From Cherax quadricarinatus (taxonomy: Eukaryota > Arthropoda > Malacostraca > Decapoda > Parastacidae), in the NCBI RefSeq assembly GCF_038502225.1, contig NC_091307.1, positions 27,558,578 through 27,622,577 of the forward strand: DNA of 64,000 nucleotides, written 5' to 3'. Numbering within the stretch: position 1 is the first letter of the stretch; each line of letters starts with the position of its first letter. The notes below the pieces were generated by a model, which was not told the origin of the DNA, did not search any database, and saw nothing but the letters and a program-made list of their open reading frames with translations. This document shows positions 37,068-49,680 of this stretch, one piece after another. The position numbers were made by a program, and so were the translations under genes.

Positions 37068-39406
37068 CAGTGGACCCTCAACCAGCGATGGCATCGATTA
37101 ATGATAAATCTGACTAGCTATTCATTTAAACGCAAAAATTTTGCCTCGACTAGCGCTTAAAAACCCGACCAGCGCTATTCGTTCCGTACCATACGCGTCC
37201 ACTTTGGCCTGAGCGCGCCTTACTTGTCCCTTTGGTGCCAGTGTTTACAAGCCAGCCAGCCACCGCGGTCGCTTCCAAACATACAACTGGAACATTTCAT
37301 ATTATCACAGCCTTTTTAGTGATTGCACCTGCAAAATAAGTCACCATGGGCCCCAAGAAATCTTCTAGTGCCAACCCTACAGCAAAAAGGGTGAGAATTA
37401 CTATGGAGATGAAGAAAGAGATCATTGATAAATATGAAAGTGGAGTGCGTATCTCTGAGCTGGCCAGGTTGTATAATAAACCCCAATCAACCATCGCTAC
37501 TATTGTGGGCAAGAAAACGGCAATCAAGGAAGCTGTTCTTGCCAAAGGTGCAACTATGTTTTCGAAACTGAGATCGCAAGTACTCGAAGATGTTGAGAGA
37601 CTGTTATTGGTGTGGATAAACGAGAAACAGATAGCAGGAGACAGCATCTCTCAAGCGATCATATGTGAAAAGGCTAGGAAGTTGCATGACGATTTAATTA
37701 AAAAAATGCCAGCAACTAGTGATGTGAGTGAATTTAAGGCCAGCAAAGGTTGGTTTGAGAGACTTAAGAAGCATAGTGGCATTCATAGTGTGATAAGGCA
37801 GAGTGAGGCTGCCAGTTTGGACCACAAATCGGCTGAAAAATATGTGCAGGACTTCAAGGAGTACATAGACAGTCAAGGACTCAAACCTGAACAAGTGTTT
37901 AATTGTGACGAAACAGGCCTGTTTTGGAAGAAAATGCCAAGCAGGACGTACATTACTCAGGAGGAAAAGGCACTCCCAGGACATAAGCCTATGAAAGACA
38001 GGCTTACTTTGTTGATGTGTGCCAATGCTAGTGGTGATTGCAAAGTGAAGCCTTTATTGGTGTATCACTCTGAAACCCCCAGAGTGTTCAGGAAAAACAA
38101 TGTCCTCAAGGCTAATTTGTGTGTGCTGTGGAGGGCAGACAGTAAGGCATGGGTCACTAGGGACTTTTTCTATGACTGGTTACACCATGCATTTGCCCCC
38201 AATGTGAAAAATTACTTAATTGAAAAGAAATTAGACCTTAAGTGCCTCCTGGTATTAGACAATGCCCCTGGTCATCCTACAGATGTTTGTAGAGCGACTT
38301 TCTAGGGACATGAGCTTCATTAAGGTGAAGTTTTTGCCTCCTAATACCACTCCTCTCCTGCAGCCCATGGACCAGCAGGTTATTTCCAACTTCAAGAAAC
38401 TGTACACAAAAGCTATGTTTGAAAGGTGCTTTGTAGTGACCTCTGAAACTCAACTGACTCTAAGAGAGTTTTGGAAAGATCATTTTACCATCCTCAGTTG
38501 TGTAAACATTATAGGTAAGGCTTGGGAGGAAGTGACTAAGAGGGCATTGAACTCTGCTTGGAAAAAATTGTGGCCAGAATGTGTAGACAAAAGGGATTTT
38601 GAAGGGTTTGAGGCTAACCCTGAGAATCCTATGCCAGTTGAGGAATCCATTGTGGCATTGGGGAAGTCCTTGGGGTTGGAGGTTAGTGGGGAGGATGTGG
38701 AAGAGTTGGTGGTGGAGGACAGTGAAGAACTAACCACTGATGAGCTGCTAGATCATCTTGAAGAGCAAGAGGGCAGACCTGAGGAAACTGCTTCGGAGGA
38801 GGGGAGAGAGAAATTGAAGAAGTTGCCTACTTCTAAGATTAAGGAAATCTGTGCAATGTGGCTTAAAGTGCAAAGCTTTATGGATGATAATCACCCTGAC
38901 ACAGCTACTGCAAGCCGTGTTGGCAACCTGTATACTGACAATGTTGTGAACCACTTTAGGAAAGTCATAAAGGAACAAGAGGTACAGGCCTCTATGGACA
39001 GATATGTTGTGCGACAGAAGTCCAGTGACTCTGAAGCTGGTCCTAGTGGCATTAAAACAACAAGGGAAGTAACCCCAGAAAAAGACTTGCTGCCTCAAGT
39101 GCTAATGGAAGGGGATTCCCCTTCTAAACACTAACACCTCTCCCCTCCTCCCATCCCATCAATCATCACCAGATCTTCAATAAAGGTAAGTGTCATGTAA
39201 CTGTGCATGTAATCTTCAGTTTGTGTGTATTAAAATTAATATTTCATGTGGTAAAAAATTTTTTTTTTTCAATACTTTTGGGTGTCTTGCACGGATTAAT
39301 TTGATTTCCATTATTTCTTATGGGGAAAATTAACTTGACTAACGATTATTTTGACTAACGATGAGCTCTCAGGAATGGATTAATATCGCTGGTTGAGGGT
39401 CCACTG
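37068..39406 (+). mobile_element. Tigger/pogo DNA transposon T2, full length
   Basis: 2339 bp with TIRs CAGTGGACCCTCAACCAGCG and its complement at the right end (22 bp exact) and TA on both sides (37066-37067, 39407-39408). The duplicate block at 43797-43820 reads straight across the junction without the element, confirming both ends and the TA duplication. Confidence 0.95.
37346..39134 (+). pseudogene. Tigger transposase (one frameshift)
   Basis: A DDE transposase of the pogo/Tigger group, related to the jerky and CENP-B proteins. Frame one (37346-38305, 319 codons): MGPKKSSSANPTAKRV, an N-terminal HTH (EIIDKYESGVRISELARLYN, PQSTIATIVGKK), a CENP-B-type second HTH region (SISQAIICEKARKLHDDLIK, KASKGWFERLKKHSGI), then FNCDETGLFWKKMPSRTY with the first Asp and LLVLDNAPGHP with the second. 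A single-base shift near 38288 moves to frame two (38262-39134): FLPPNTTPLLQPMDQQVI with the third Asp, then an acidic tail. Apart from this shift the protein appears complete (about 590 residues). Confidence 0.9.
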
Positions 39407-39726
39407 TATTTTGTCCTGCCTCCTGAGAGCAAGAATTCCGCTGGAACGGATTAATGGCATTTCAATTAATTTAAATGAGGAAAATTGATTTCATATAAGA
39501 ATGAACTGAGTTACAAGCTAGTTCACTGAATGGATTAAACTCGTAAGTTGAGGTCGCACTGCATGTGCATTTTTAAGGCCTATCCCTATTGCTCACTTAA
39601 TATATGATAATGTAAACATGTTATCAGAGTTTTACATGCATTTATTGTGATTTTTGCTTTATAGCGGTAGCCTGGAACTTAACCTGCTGTATAAGCAGGG
39701 CCTTCCTGAAATTCCATCAAACATTA
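39407..39726 (+). repeat. Duplicated intron block, right part of original
   Basis: Continuation of the block at 36228-37067. It matches 43811-44123. It includes the Tigger T1 right end (39435-39563) and about 160 bp of other sequence ending ATCAAACATTA. Confidence 0.88.
39435..39563 (+). mobile_element. Right end of a Tigger element (T1)
   Basis: GGAACGGATTAATGGCATTT through AAACTCGTAAGTTGAGGTCG and CACTG. The complement pairs with the TIR at 32271 (about 22 of 25). The following dinucleotide is CA here and TA in the duplicate at 43975. Confidence 0.72.
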
Positions 39727-39935
39727 CTCTGAAACATGATTTCTCTGCTGCCTCTAGTCTCTGTGCTGTAGCATTCAGAGCCCATGCGTTGCACTCAGTG
39801 TTGGTAACACTATACTATACATTTTTTTTTTTTCCTCCATAGATAAACTTATTTTCTGCAGATGCTTTAACACACCGCTCACCCTTATCTCCACCCCATC
39901 TATTCTATGGCTCACCTCATCTTTAAAATTTATTT
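39727..39935 (-). mobile_element. Diverged RTE-like fragment
   Basis: CTGCCTCTAGTCTCTGTGCT, then GTGTTGGTAACACTATACTA, and AATTCTATGG-like words follow the order of R1 29290-29500 with heavy drift. It corresponds to the LLYGCEAW region on the minus strand. Confidence 0.6.
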
Positions 39936-39973
39936 AATTTTTATTTATATTTCTTTAAATAATTTATTTGCAG

Positions 39974-40201
39974 GTTGTGGTGTGCAGCCAAGATTACAGT
40001 AGCTCAGAATATAAAGAAAATAATGACATTAAGAAAACAATAGTCAATGATCAAAATGAAGTGTGTACAGACAGTGATGGAACAGTCATTTTATCTAAAA
40101 ATGGCAACCTTGAACATATTGTCAAGAAGCAAAAGTGTGCAGTCTGTATAACCTGCATTGGATTATTACAATGGGGTTGCTCTACTGATGCTGTCAAGTT
40201 G
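39974..40201 (+). CDS. PUS10: PUS10-like gene, second coding exon
   Basis: 76 codons between the acceptor ATTTATTTGCAG and donor GTAAGG, phase 0 at both ends. Reads VVVCSQDYSSSEYKENND, a polar loop, then KKQKCAVCITCIGLLQWGCS and TDAVKL. In PUS10 the second zinc-binding CxxC lies in a similar CNVCLGILQ-type motif after a variable loop, so KCAVC plus GLLQ fits well and completes the four-Cys zinc site begun in the first exon. There are no stops, and the base composition is less AT-rich than the flanks. The weak point is the loop, which I cannot align. Confidence 0.75.
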
Positions 40202-40260
40202 GTAAGGCATGCTATACATACATATTAATCATCCAAATCATGCATATTCATATAAAAATA

Positions 40261-40463
40261 CAGTGGCACTTCAAATTTCAGCCATAATTCATTCCAGAAG
40301 GCTGTTTGAGTGCCATTACTGAACAAATTTGTTCCCATAAGGAATAATGTAAATTAGATTAGTCCGTTTTAGACCCCCAGAAATACACTTACAAATGCAC
40401 TTACAGAAATATACTTACTTAATTGTTCGAGTTTGGAGCTGTTTGAAATTCAAGGTACCACTA
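40261..40463. mobile_element. MITE M1 (about 200 bp)
   Basis: CAGTGGCACTTCAAATTTCA at the left and TGAAATTCAAGGTACCACTA at the right, TA on both sides. The interior (ATTAGTCCGTTTTAGACCCC, ACACTTACAAATGCACTTAC) is shared with M2 and M3. Confidence 0.85.
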
Positions 40464-40636
40464 TATTTGTTCATTAATTTCCAGTCATTGCAGTGAAGGC
40501 AGCATTTTCATACAGTCACCCCTATTTTCTTTTTTTTTTATATTACAATCGCCCACCAATATAGTAATTCCATTTAAAGAAAGCCACAGAATAGTGTGTC
40601 TTGAGGTATTCTTTCACCTGTTATATGTATATATAA

Positions 40637-40933
<297 letters not shown>

Positions 40934-40965
<32 letters not shown>
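40934..40965. repeat. (TA)n microsatellite
   Basis: A short TA tract between MITEs M2 and M4. Confidence 0.95.
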
Positions 40966-41466
<501 letters not shown>

Positions 41467-41470
<4 letters not shown>

Positions 41471-42846
41471 TCAACAAGTTGGTCGTCTCCCACCGAGGCA
41501 GGGTGACCCAAAAAAGAAAGAAAATCCCCAAAAAGAAAATACTTTCATCATCATTCAACACTTTCACCACACTCACACATTATCACTGCTTTTGCAGAGG
41601 TGCTCAGAATACAACAGTTTAGAAGCATATACGTATAAAGATACACAACATATCCCTCCAAACTGCTAATATCCCAAACCCCTCCTTTAAAGTGCAGGCA
41701 TTGTACTTCCCATTTCCAGGACTCAAGTCCGACTATAAGAAAATAACCGGTTTCCCTGAATCCCTTCACTAAATATTACCCTGCTCACACTCCAACAGAT
41801 CGTCAGGTCCCAAGTATCATTCGTCTCCATTCACTCCTATCTAACACTCTCATGCATGCTTCTGGAAGTCCAAGCCCCTCGCCCACAAAACCTCCTTTAC
41901 CCCCTCTTTCCAACCCTTTCGAGGACGACCCCTACCCCTCTTTCCTTCCCCTATAGATTTATATGCTTTCCATGTCATTCTACTTTGGTCCATTCTCTCT
42001 AAATGACCAAACCACCTCAACAACCCCTCTTCTGCCCTCTGACTAATGCTTTTATTAACTCCACACCTTCTCCTAATTTCCACACTCCGAATTTTCTGCA
42101 TAATATTTACACCACACATTGCCCTTAGACAGGACATCTCCACTGCCTCCAACCGTCTCCTCGCTGCTGCATTTACCACCCAAGCTTCACATCCATATAA
42201 GAGTGTTGGTACTACTATACTTTCATACATTCCCTTCTTTGCCTCCATAGATAACGTTTTTTGACTCCACATATACCTCAACGCACCACTCACTTTTTTT
42301 CCCTCATCAATTCTATGATTAACCTCATCCTTCATAAATCCATCCGCCGACACGTCAACTCCCAAATATCTGAAAACATTCACTTCTTCCATACTCCTCC
42401 TCCCAAATTTGATATCCAATTTTTCTTTATCTAAATCATTTGACACCCTCATCACCTTACTCTTTTCTATGTTCACTTTCAACTTTCTACCTTTACACAC
42501 ATTCCCAAACTCATCCACTAACCTTTGCAATTTTTCTTTAGAATCTCCCATAAGCACAGTATCATCAGCAAAAAGCAACTGTGTCAATTCCCATTTTGAA
42601 TTTGATTCCCCAAAATTTAATCCCACCCCTCTCCCGAACACCCTAGCATTTACTTCCTTTACAACCCCATCTATAAATATATTAAACAACCATGGTGACA
42701 TTACACATCCCTGTCTAAGACCTACTTTTACCGGGAAGTAGTCTCCCTCTCTTCTACACACCCTAACCTGAGCCTCACTATCCTCATAAAAACTCTTTAC
42801 AGCATTTAATAACTTACCACCTATTCCATATACTTGCAACATCTGC

Positions 42847-42848
<2 letters not shown>
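41467..42848 (-). mobile_element. RTE-like copy R3 (5' truncated)
   Basis: The minus-strand 3' end (GCCTCGGTGGGAGACGACCA) is at 41467. The copy ends at about 42848 in CA/TA repeats at the MWQMLQVYG motif. It belongs to the subfamily of R4 and R5 (SVEIRRRCGVNKSISQRAEE, SKWELTQLLFADDTVLMGDS). Confidence 0.87.
41850..42848 (-). pseudogene. RT ORF of R3
   Basis: Open through QVYGIGGKLLNAVKSFYEDS, GLRQGCVMSPWLFNIFIDGV, FADDTVLMG, the thumb and LLYGCEAWVVNAAARRRLEA to ARGLDFQKHA. It is intact from palm motif B to the end, with only a shifted last few residues. RT fingers and endonuclease are lost by truncation at the CA/TA tract. Confidence 0.85.

Positions 42849-42908
<60 letters not shown>
42849..42908. 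repeat. (CA)n(TA)n(CA)n microsatellite
   Basis: CA, TA and CA runs of about 60 bp between R3 and the fold-back at 42909. Confidence 0.95.
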
Positions 42909-43099
42909 GACTGATACACTCTTGAAGTCATTCTGTTTCACTCCATTCTCTCTACATGTCCGAACCACCTCAACAACCCTTCCTCAGCCCTCTGGATTAC
43001 CAAAACTGTTGTCCAGAGGGCTGAGGAAGGGTTCTTGAGGTGGTTCAGACATGTAGAGAGAATGGAGCGAAACAGAATGACTTGGAGAGTGTATCAGTC
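42909..43099. repeat. Fold-back of RTE 3' coding sequence
   Basis: 42909-42998 is the reverse complement of 43009-43099, both from the QRAEEGLLRWF to RVYQSV region of an RTE-like RT, around a spacer of about 10 bp. Such 5' inversions are known from twin priming in non-LTR retrotransposition. Confidence 0.85.
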
Positions 43100-44123
43100 T
43101 GTAGTGGAAGGAAGGCGGGGTAGGGGTTGGCCTAGGAAAGGTTGGAGGGAGGGGGTAAAGGAGGTTTTGTGTGCGAGGGGCTTGGACTTCCAGCAGGCAT
43201 GCATGAGCGTGTTTGATAGGAGTGAATGGAGACAAATGGTTTTTAATACTTGACGTGCTGTTGGAGTGTGAGCAAAGTAACATTTATGAAGGGGTTCAGG
43301 GAAACCGGCAGGCCGGACTTGAGTCCTGGAGATGGGAAGTACAGTGCCTGCACTCTGAAGGAGGGGTGTTAATGTTGCAGTTTAAAAACTGTAGTGTAAA
43401 GCACCCTGATGGAGTGAATGATGGTGAAAGTTTCTCTTTTTCAGGCCACCCTGCCTTGGTGGGAATCGGCCAGTGTGTTAATAATAAAAAAAAATTCTTT
43501 ACATTCTCTATTATGTTTTATTGTTTTTATGCAATATTTTTTATTTATAAATACATTGTTTCCTTATGAAACTAGTGATCTAATGCAGTTAGCCTCACAA
43601 ACACTCTGTTTTCAGAAGGGGAAGAATGGGAAGATATGATCAGTGCGACAGCGGCAGTGGCTGCCACCACTCGCCAAAGTATGCCCTATTTTATTCATTC
43701 TAGAGCATATATCATGTTTCAATGTTATTAATATTGTTTATTATGTCATATTAGATCATTTGTGATACATAAATGAGCTGTAGAGTTGATATTAGCATTA
43801 TATTAAAGTATTTTGTCCTGCCTCCTGAGAGCAAGAATTCCGCTGGAACGGATTAATGGCATTTCAGTTAATTTAAATGAGGAAAATTGATTTCATATAA
43901 AAATGAACTGAGTTACAAGCTAGTTCACTGAATGGATTAAACTCGTAAGTTGAGGTTGCACTGTATGTGCATTTTTAAGGCCTATCCCTATTGCTCACTT
44001 AATATATGATAATGTAAACATGTTATCAGAGTTTTATATGCATTGTGATTTTTGCTTTATAGCGGTAGGCTGGAACTTAACCTGCTGTATAAGCAGGGCC
44101 TTCCTGAATTTCTATCAAACATT
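42998..44123 (+). repeat. Duplicated intron-1 block, copy in intron 2
   Basis: Matches 36228-37067 joined to 39407-39726, without the Tigger T2. It includes the R2 3' end (about 43009-43490), the pseudo-exon-like TTCCTTATGAAACTAGTGAT stretch, and the T1 right end (43838-43975). Confidence 0.9.
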
Positions 44124-46838
44124 AGTAAGTAATACATATTTTATGAAAAAGAGGGTAAATATACAAGGTATGATGTAGCACGTAATGAAAGTAGTTGGTT
44201 AGATTATGTATTGGTGGATAAAAGGTTAATGGGTAGGCTCCAGGATGTATATGTTTATAGAGGGGCAACTGATATATTGGATCATTATTTAGTTGTAGCT
44301 ACAGTTAGAGTAAGAGGTAGATGGGAAAAGAGGAAGGTGGCAACAACAAGTAAGAGGGAGGTGAAAGTGTATAAACTAAGGGAGGAGGAAGTTCGGGTGA
44401 GATATAAGCAACTATTGGCAGAAAGGTAGGCTAGGGCAAGTATGAGTAATGGGGGGTTTGAAGAGGGTTGGAATAGTTTTAAAAATGCAGTATTAGAATG
44501 TGAGGCAGAAGTTTGTGGCTATAGGAGGGTGGGTGCAGGAGGAAAGGGAGTGATTGGTGGAATAAAGAAGTAAAGGGTTTGATAAAAGAGAAAAAGGTAG
44601 CTTATGAGAGGTTTTTACAAAGCAGAAGTGTTATAAGAAGAGCATAGTATATGGTAAGTAAAAGAAAGGTGAAGAGAGTGGTGAGAGTGCAAAAGGAGAG
44701 CAGATGATAGAGTAGGAGAGGCACTGTCAAGTAATTTTAATGAAAATAAGAAAAAATTTTGGAGCGAGTTAAACAAGTTAAGAAAGCCTAGGGAATGAAT
44801 GGATTTGTCAGCTAAAAAATAGAGCAGGGGAGTTAGTAGATGATGAGATGGAGGTATTGGGTAGATGGCGGGAATATTTTGAGGAACTTTTAAATGTCGA
44901 TGAAGAATGGAAGGTGGTAATTTCATGCATTTGCCATAGAGGTATACCATCTTTTAGGTGTGAAGAAGAGCAGGATGTGAGTGTGGGGGATGTGCGTGAG
45001 GCATTACGCAGAATAAAATGGGGGTAAAGCAGCTGGAACTAACGGGATCATGACAGAAATGTTAAAAGCAGGGGGGGGATATAGTGTTAGAGTGGTTGGT
45101 ATTTTGGTTTAATAAATGTATGAAAGAGGGGAAGGTACCTAGGGACTGGCAGAGAGCATGTATAGTTCCTTTATATAAAGGGAAGGGGGACAAAAGAGAT
45201 TGTAAAAATTATAGAGGATTTAGTTTACTGAGTATACCAGGACAAGTGTGCAGTAGGGTTATTATTGAAAGAATTAGACGTAAGACAGAATGTAGGATTG
45301 CGAATGAGAAAGGAGGTATTAGAATGGGTAGGGGATGTGTAGATCAAGTGTTTACATTGAAACATATATGTGAACTGTATTTAGGTAAAGGTAGGGATGT
45401 TTTCATTGCATTTATAGATTTAGAAAAGGCATATGATATAGTGGATAGGGGAGCAATGTGGCAGATGTTGCAGGTATATGGAATAGGTGGTAAGTTACTA
45501 AATGCTGTAAAGAGTTTTTATGAGGATAGTGAGGCTCATGTTAAGGTGTGTAGAAGGGAGGGAGACTACTTCCTGGTAAAAGTAGGTCTTAGACAGGGAT
45601 GTGTAATGTCACCATGGTTGTTTAATATATTTATAGATGGAGTTGTAAAAGAAGTAAATGCTAGGGTGTTCGGGAGAGGGGTGGGATTAAATTATGGGGA
45701 ATCAAATACAAAATGGGAATTGACATAGTTACTTTTTGCTGATGATACTGTGTTTATGGGAGATTCTCAAGAAAAATTGCAAAGGTTAGTGGACTAGTTT
45801 GGGAGAGTGTGTAAAAGTAGAAAGTTGAAAGTGAACATAGAAAAGAGTAAGGTGATGACGGTATCAAATGATTTAGATAAAGAAAAACTGGATATCAAAT
45901 TGGGGAGGAGTATGGAAGAAGTGAATGTTTTCAGATATTTGGGAGTTGACGTGTCAGCAGATGGATTTATGAAGGATGAAGTTAATTATAGAATTGATAA
46001 AGGAAAAAAGGTGAGTGGTGCATTGAGGTATATGTGGAGACAAAAAAACGTTACCTATGGAGGCAAAGAAGGAAATGTATGAAAGTATAGTAGTACCAAC
46101 ACTCTTATATGGGTGTGAAGCTTGGATTGTAAATGCTGTAGCAAGGAGATGGAGGCAGTGGAGATGTCCTGTCTAAGGGCAATGTGTGGTGTAAATATTA
46201 TGCAGAAAATTCGGAGTGTGGAAATTAGGAGAAGGTGTGGAGTTAATAAAAGTATTAATCAAAGGGCTGAAGAGGGGTTGTTGAGGTGGTTTGGTCATTT
46301 AGAGAGAATGGATCAAAGTAGAATGACATGGAGAGCGTATAAATCTGTCAGGGAAGGAAGGCAGGGTAGGGGTCACCCTCAAAAAGGTTGGAGGGAGGGG
46401 GTAAAGGAGATTTTGTGGGCGAGGAGCTTGGACTTTCAGCAAGCATGCATGAGCGTGTTAGATAGGAGTGAATGGAGATGAATGGTATTTGGGATCTGAC
46501 GATCTGTTGTAGTGTGAGCAGGGTAATATTTAGTGAAGGGATTCAGGGAAACCGGTTACTTTTATATAGCCGGACTTGAGTCCTGGAAATGGGAAGTACA
46601 ATGCCTGCACTTTAAAGGAGGGGCTTGGGATATTGGCAGTTTGGAGGGATATGTTGTGTATCTTTATACGTATATGCTTCTAAACTGTTGTATTCTGAGC
46701 ACCTCTGCAAAAGCAGTGATAATGTGTGAGTGTGGTGAAAGTGTTGAATGATGATGAAAGTATTTTCTTTTTGGGGATTTTCTTTCTTTTTTGGGTCACC
46801 CTGCCTCGGTGGGAGATGGCTGACTTGTTAAAAAAAAT
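44124..46838 (+). mobile_element. RTE-like copy R5 (5' truncated, decayed)
   Basis: Starts abruptly in the endonuclease (RYDVARNESSWLDYVLVDKR) and ends TCGGTGGGAGATGGCTGACT then TGTTAAAAAAAA. It is in the same subfamily as R3 and R4 but has more stops. Pieces: 44211-44429, 45084-45728 (VPRDWQRACIVPLYKGKGDK, AFIDLEKAYDIVDRGAMWQM, RQGCVMSPWLFNIFIDGVVK), 45807-46082 and 46122-46481. Confidence 0.87.
45084..45728 (+). pseudogene. RT fingers/palm of R5
   Basis: 214 codons ending in TAG just before LLFADD, where CAG is expected (KWELTQLLFADD in R4). The FADD text continues in the next stretch. A premature stop in the palm makes this copy inactive. Confidence 0.83.
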
Positions 46839-47351
46839 AAAATTTGATTCAGTCACCAACATATTTGTAGATATACTATACGTACTAATAAGGGAAGAAT
46901 TTTTAGTCAGTACTAAATAGAGAACATTAGGAAAAATTTTTGTTTCAGAAGAAAATCAGTGTAACCAATATTAAAATTGTCAGAGTTAGAAATTTGTATC
47001 AGTATCCAATATTCACAACTCTTTTAACCTTCTACCAACAAATATAAGAAATATTTATTTATTTTGATTATTTGTTTAACTGTCTACCAACTAATAGTGT
47101 AATAAATATTTATTTATTTATTTTGATCATGTCCATTACTTAATGCTCATTTGTGATATATAATGAAGTTGCTTAATCTTTCTTTTTATAAATTAAGTGC
47201 TTTTCGCTGTAATTACTTGATAAGATTGTTGAAGTTATTTACCTTCTTTTACAATATTTCATAATTATGAACCTTTCATTATTTTTTCATAGAATACAAA
47301 TGCATTTTGTTAACCCTTTAACTTTTTTTTTTTTTGCTTGCTTTTTTTCAG
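46839..47351 (+). other. Intronic sequence before the third exon
   Basis: AT-rich sequence with a local duplication (ACCAACAAATA...AATATTTATTTATTTTGAT twice, 47034-47130). It ends in a T-rich tract and CAG. No transposon recognised. Confidence 0.5.
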
Positions 47352-47489
47352 CTGAGTGAGAGTGTATCACATGCAGGACATGATGCAGCAGGCTTCACTT
47401 TAGCATTGTCATTTCCAGTCAGCCTGAGCTTGCGAGTTCACTGGATCTGGGCACTTCTGCTGCAAGCATATCCACAATTCCCAACAAAA
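47352..47489 (+). CDS. PUS10: PUS10-like gene, third coding exon
   Basis: 46 codons, phase 0 to phase 0, after the acceptor GCTTTTTTTCAG. The donor would be GTGTGA (weak, but GT). Reads LSESVSHAGHDAAGFTLALS then FPVSLSLRVHWIWALLLQAY. In PUS10 the text after the second CxxC runs on to a SGFEFTSLVFSVSFPPQLS-type strand and a helix beginning REHAAWLL. The pattern AGF..LALSFPVSLSLR.HW.WALL fits this region closely. Continuation past the donor gives an immediate stop, so splicing here is required if the exon is real. Later exons (THUMP remainder and catalytic domain) are not in the window. Confidence 0.75.
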
Positions 47490-48054
47490 GTGTGAATCTC
47501 AGTAGTTTGGTTATGTTTTTAAAATATGTAAACTGATGTTATACACTTTGTATAAACTGCATGAAGTACCATTGCCCTTGGAGACTAAAGTACTGTATAT
47601 TAACTTAACATTTTTATTTGGCTGTTTCCTAAGTGACAGTGACCACTTTACATTTTTACTTCTTACTTCAGTGAGCTAATTACTTAACAATTATTTAAAT
47701 ACCACTAGCCAACTCCAACTTAATTTTCAATTATCATCTTTCTCACCATTTTTACTACTCATGAGATGGGGAGGCACCTTGCCATGTTAGATTATAAAAG
47801 TATTATGGGAAAATGGTTATAGTGTGTGTGACCCATAGCACTTCATATCAACTTTCTCACTGGGTACCATCACAGGAAAGTAGCACCACATTCTAGCAAA
47901 ATATCCATAGCAGAACTTAAGCCATTTTAAAGATTAGGTGTTCATGTTATAAGAAATAGAAGCTGTAAATCTTTCATATGTATGCCTAATATGTTTCTTG
48001 TGTCTAGTGCTCTCCCCTCAAGAGAGGTGCTTTGATGCTGGTGAGGCACTCTTA
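47490..48054 (+). other. PUS10: Start of PUS10-like intron 3
   Basis: No transposon or exon recognised. Intron 3 continues past the end of the window (over 16.5 kb). Confidence 0.5.
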
Positions 48055-48455
48055 ATAAGAACATAAGAATGGAGGAACACTGCAGAAGGCCTACTGGCCC
48101 ATACAAGGCAGGTCCTCATCAAAACGACCTTTACCCAAAGCTACCCAAGAATTAACTCCCGTACCCAATGACACCAATCAAACCCAGCCCCTCCCACTCA
48201 TATATTTGTCCAATCTCTTCTTAAAGCTATCCAAGGTCCTAGCCTCTATCATCCTACTGGGAAGATTGTTCCATGCATCCACAACTCTTAGAAAACCAGT
48301 ACTTACCTATGTCCTTTCTAAATCTAAATTTATCCAACTTAAAATCATTATTTCTGGTTCTTACCTGGTTTGACACCCTCAGTACTTTATTTACCCTTTG
48401 ACTGTCGCGGCCGTATATATACGTCTTACGAGGTACCGTGTTTGACGTATATATA

Positions 48456-48658
48456 CAGTGGACCCCCGGTTAACGAACTTTTTTCATTCCAGTAGTATGT
48501 TCAGGTGCCAGTACTGACCGAATTTTTTCCCATAAGGAATATTGTGAAGTAGATTAGTCCATTTCAGACCCCCAAACATACACGTACAAACGCACTTACA
48601 TAAATACACTTACATAATTGGTCGCATTTGGAGGTGATCGTTAAGCGGGGGTCCACTG
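48456..48658. mobile_element. MITE M3 (203 bp) in K2
   Basis: CAGTGGACCCCCGGTTAACG to CGTTAAGCGGGGGTCCACTG, TA at 48454-48455 and 48659-48660. It has the longest interior of the M1-M3 family. Confidence 0.93.
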
Positions 48659-48719
48659 TACTCATAAATTATAGCTATGGCAGGAAAAGAGGGATTATAA
48701 ATGTATAAATTCAAGGATT

Positions 48720-49649
48720 GTGTGGAGTAAAATAAAGATTGGATGTGAAAAGTGGGTTATAGTAAGCGTGTATGCACCTGGAGAAGAGAGAAGTGTAGAG
48801 GAGAGAGAGGGATTTGGGGAAATGTTGAGTGAATGCGTGGGGAGTTTTGAATCAAGTGTGAGAGTAATGGTGGTTGGGGATTTCAATGCTAAAGTGGGTA
48901 AAAATGTTATGGAGAGAGTAGTAGGTAAATTTGGGGTGCCAGGGGTAAATGTAAATGGGGAGCCTTTAATTGAGCTATGTGTAGAAAGAGATTTGGTAAT
49001 AAGTAATACATATTTTATGAAAAAGAGGATAAATAAATATACAAGGTATGATGTAGCACGTAATGAAAGTAGTTTATTAGATTATGTATTGGTGGATAAA
49101 AGGTTGATGGGTAGGATCCAGGATGTACATGTTTATAGAGGGGCAACTGATATATTGGATCATTATTTAGTTGTAGCTACAGTTAGAGTAAGAGGTAGAT
49201 GGGAAAAGAGGAAGGTGGCAACAACAAGTAAGAGGGAGGTGAAAGTGTATAAACTAAGGGAGGAGGAAGTTCTGGTGAGATATAAGCGACTATTGGCAGA
49301 AAGGTGGGCTAGTGCAAAGATGAGTAGTGGGGGGGTTGAAGAGGGTTGGAATAGTTTTAAAAATGCAGTATTAGAATGTGGGGCAGAAGTTTGTGGTTAT
49401 AGGAGGGTGGGTGCAGGAGGAAAGAGGAGTGATTGGTGGAATGATGAAGTAAAGGGTGTGATAAAAGAAAAAAAGTTAGCTTATGAGAGGTTTTTACAAA
49501 GCAGAAGTGTTATAAGAAGAGCAGAGTATATGGAGAGTAAAAGAAAGGTAAAAAGAGTGGTGAGAGAGTGCAAAAGGAGAGCAGATGATAGAGTGGGAGA
49601 GGCACTGTCAAGAAATTTTAATGAAAGTAAGAAAAAATTTTTGGAGTGA
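48720..49649 (+). pseudogene. APE-type endonuclease and linker of R4
   Basis: 309 codons: IKIGCEKWVIVSVYAPGEER, VMVVGDFNAKVGKNV (catalytic GDFN), SNTYFMKKRINKYTRYDVAR, LLDYVLVDKR, HVYRGATDILDHYLVVATVR (the DH active-site pair), then a basic linker. The N-terminal first strand is missing. A one-base insertion near 49640 (a run of T) breaks the frame. Confidence 0.85.
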
Positions 49650-49680
49650 GTTAAACAAGTGAAGAAAGCCTAGGGAAAGT

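Larger units (their letters stand above)
26556..39973 (+). other. PUS10: PUS10-like intron 1 (13.4 kb)
   Basis: The intron starts GTGAGT and ends ATTTATTTGCAG, joining phase 0 to phase 0. It holds SINEs, MITE M5, RTE copies R1 and R2, SINE-X1, a Tigger fragment, piggyBac-like K1 and the 2.3-kb Tigger. An unrecognised additional small exon inside it cannot be excluded. Confidence 0.6.
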
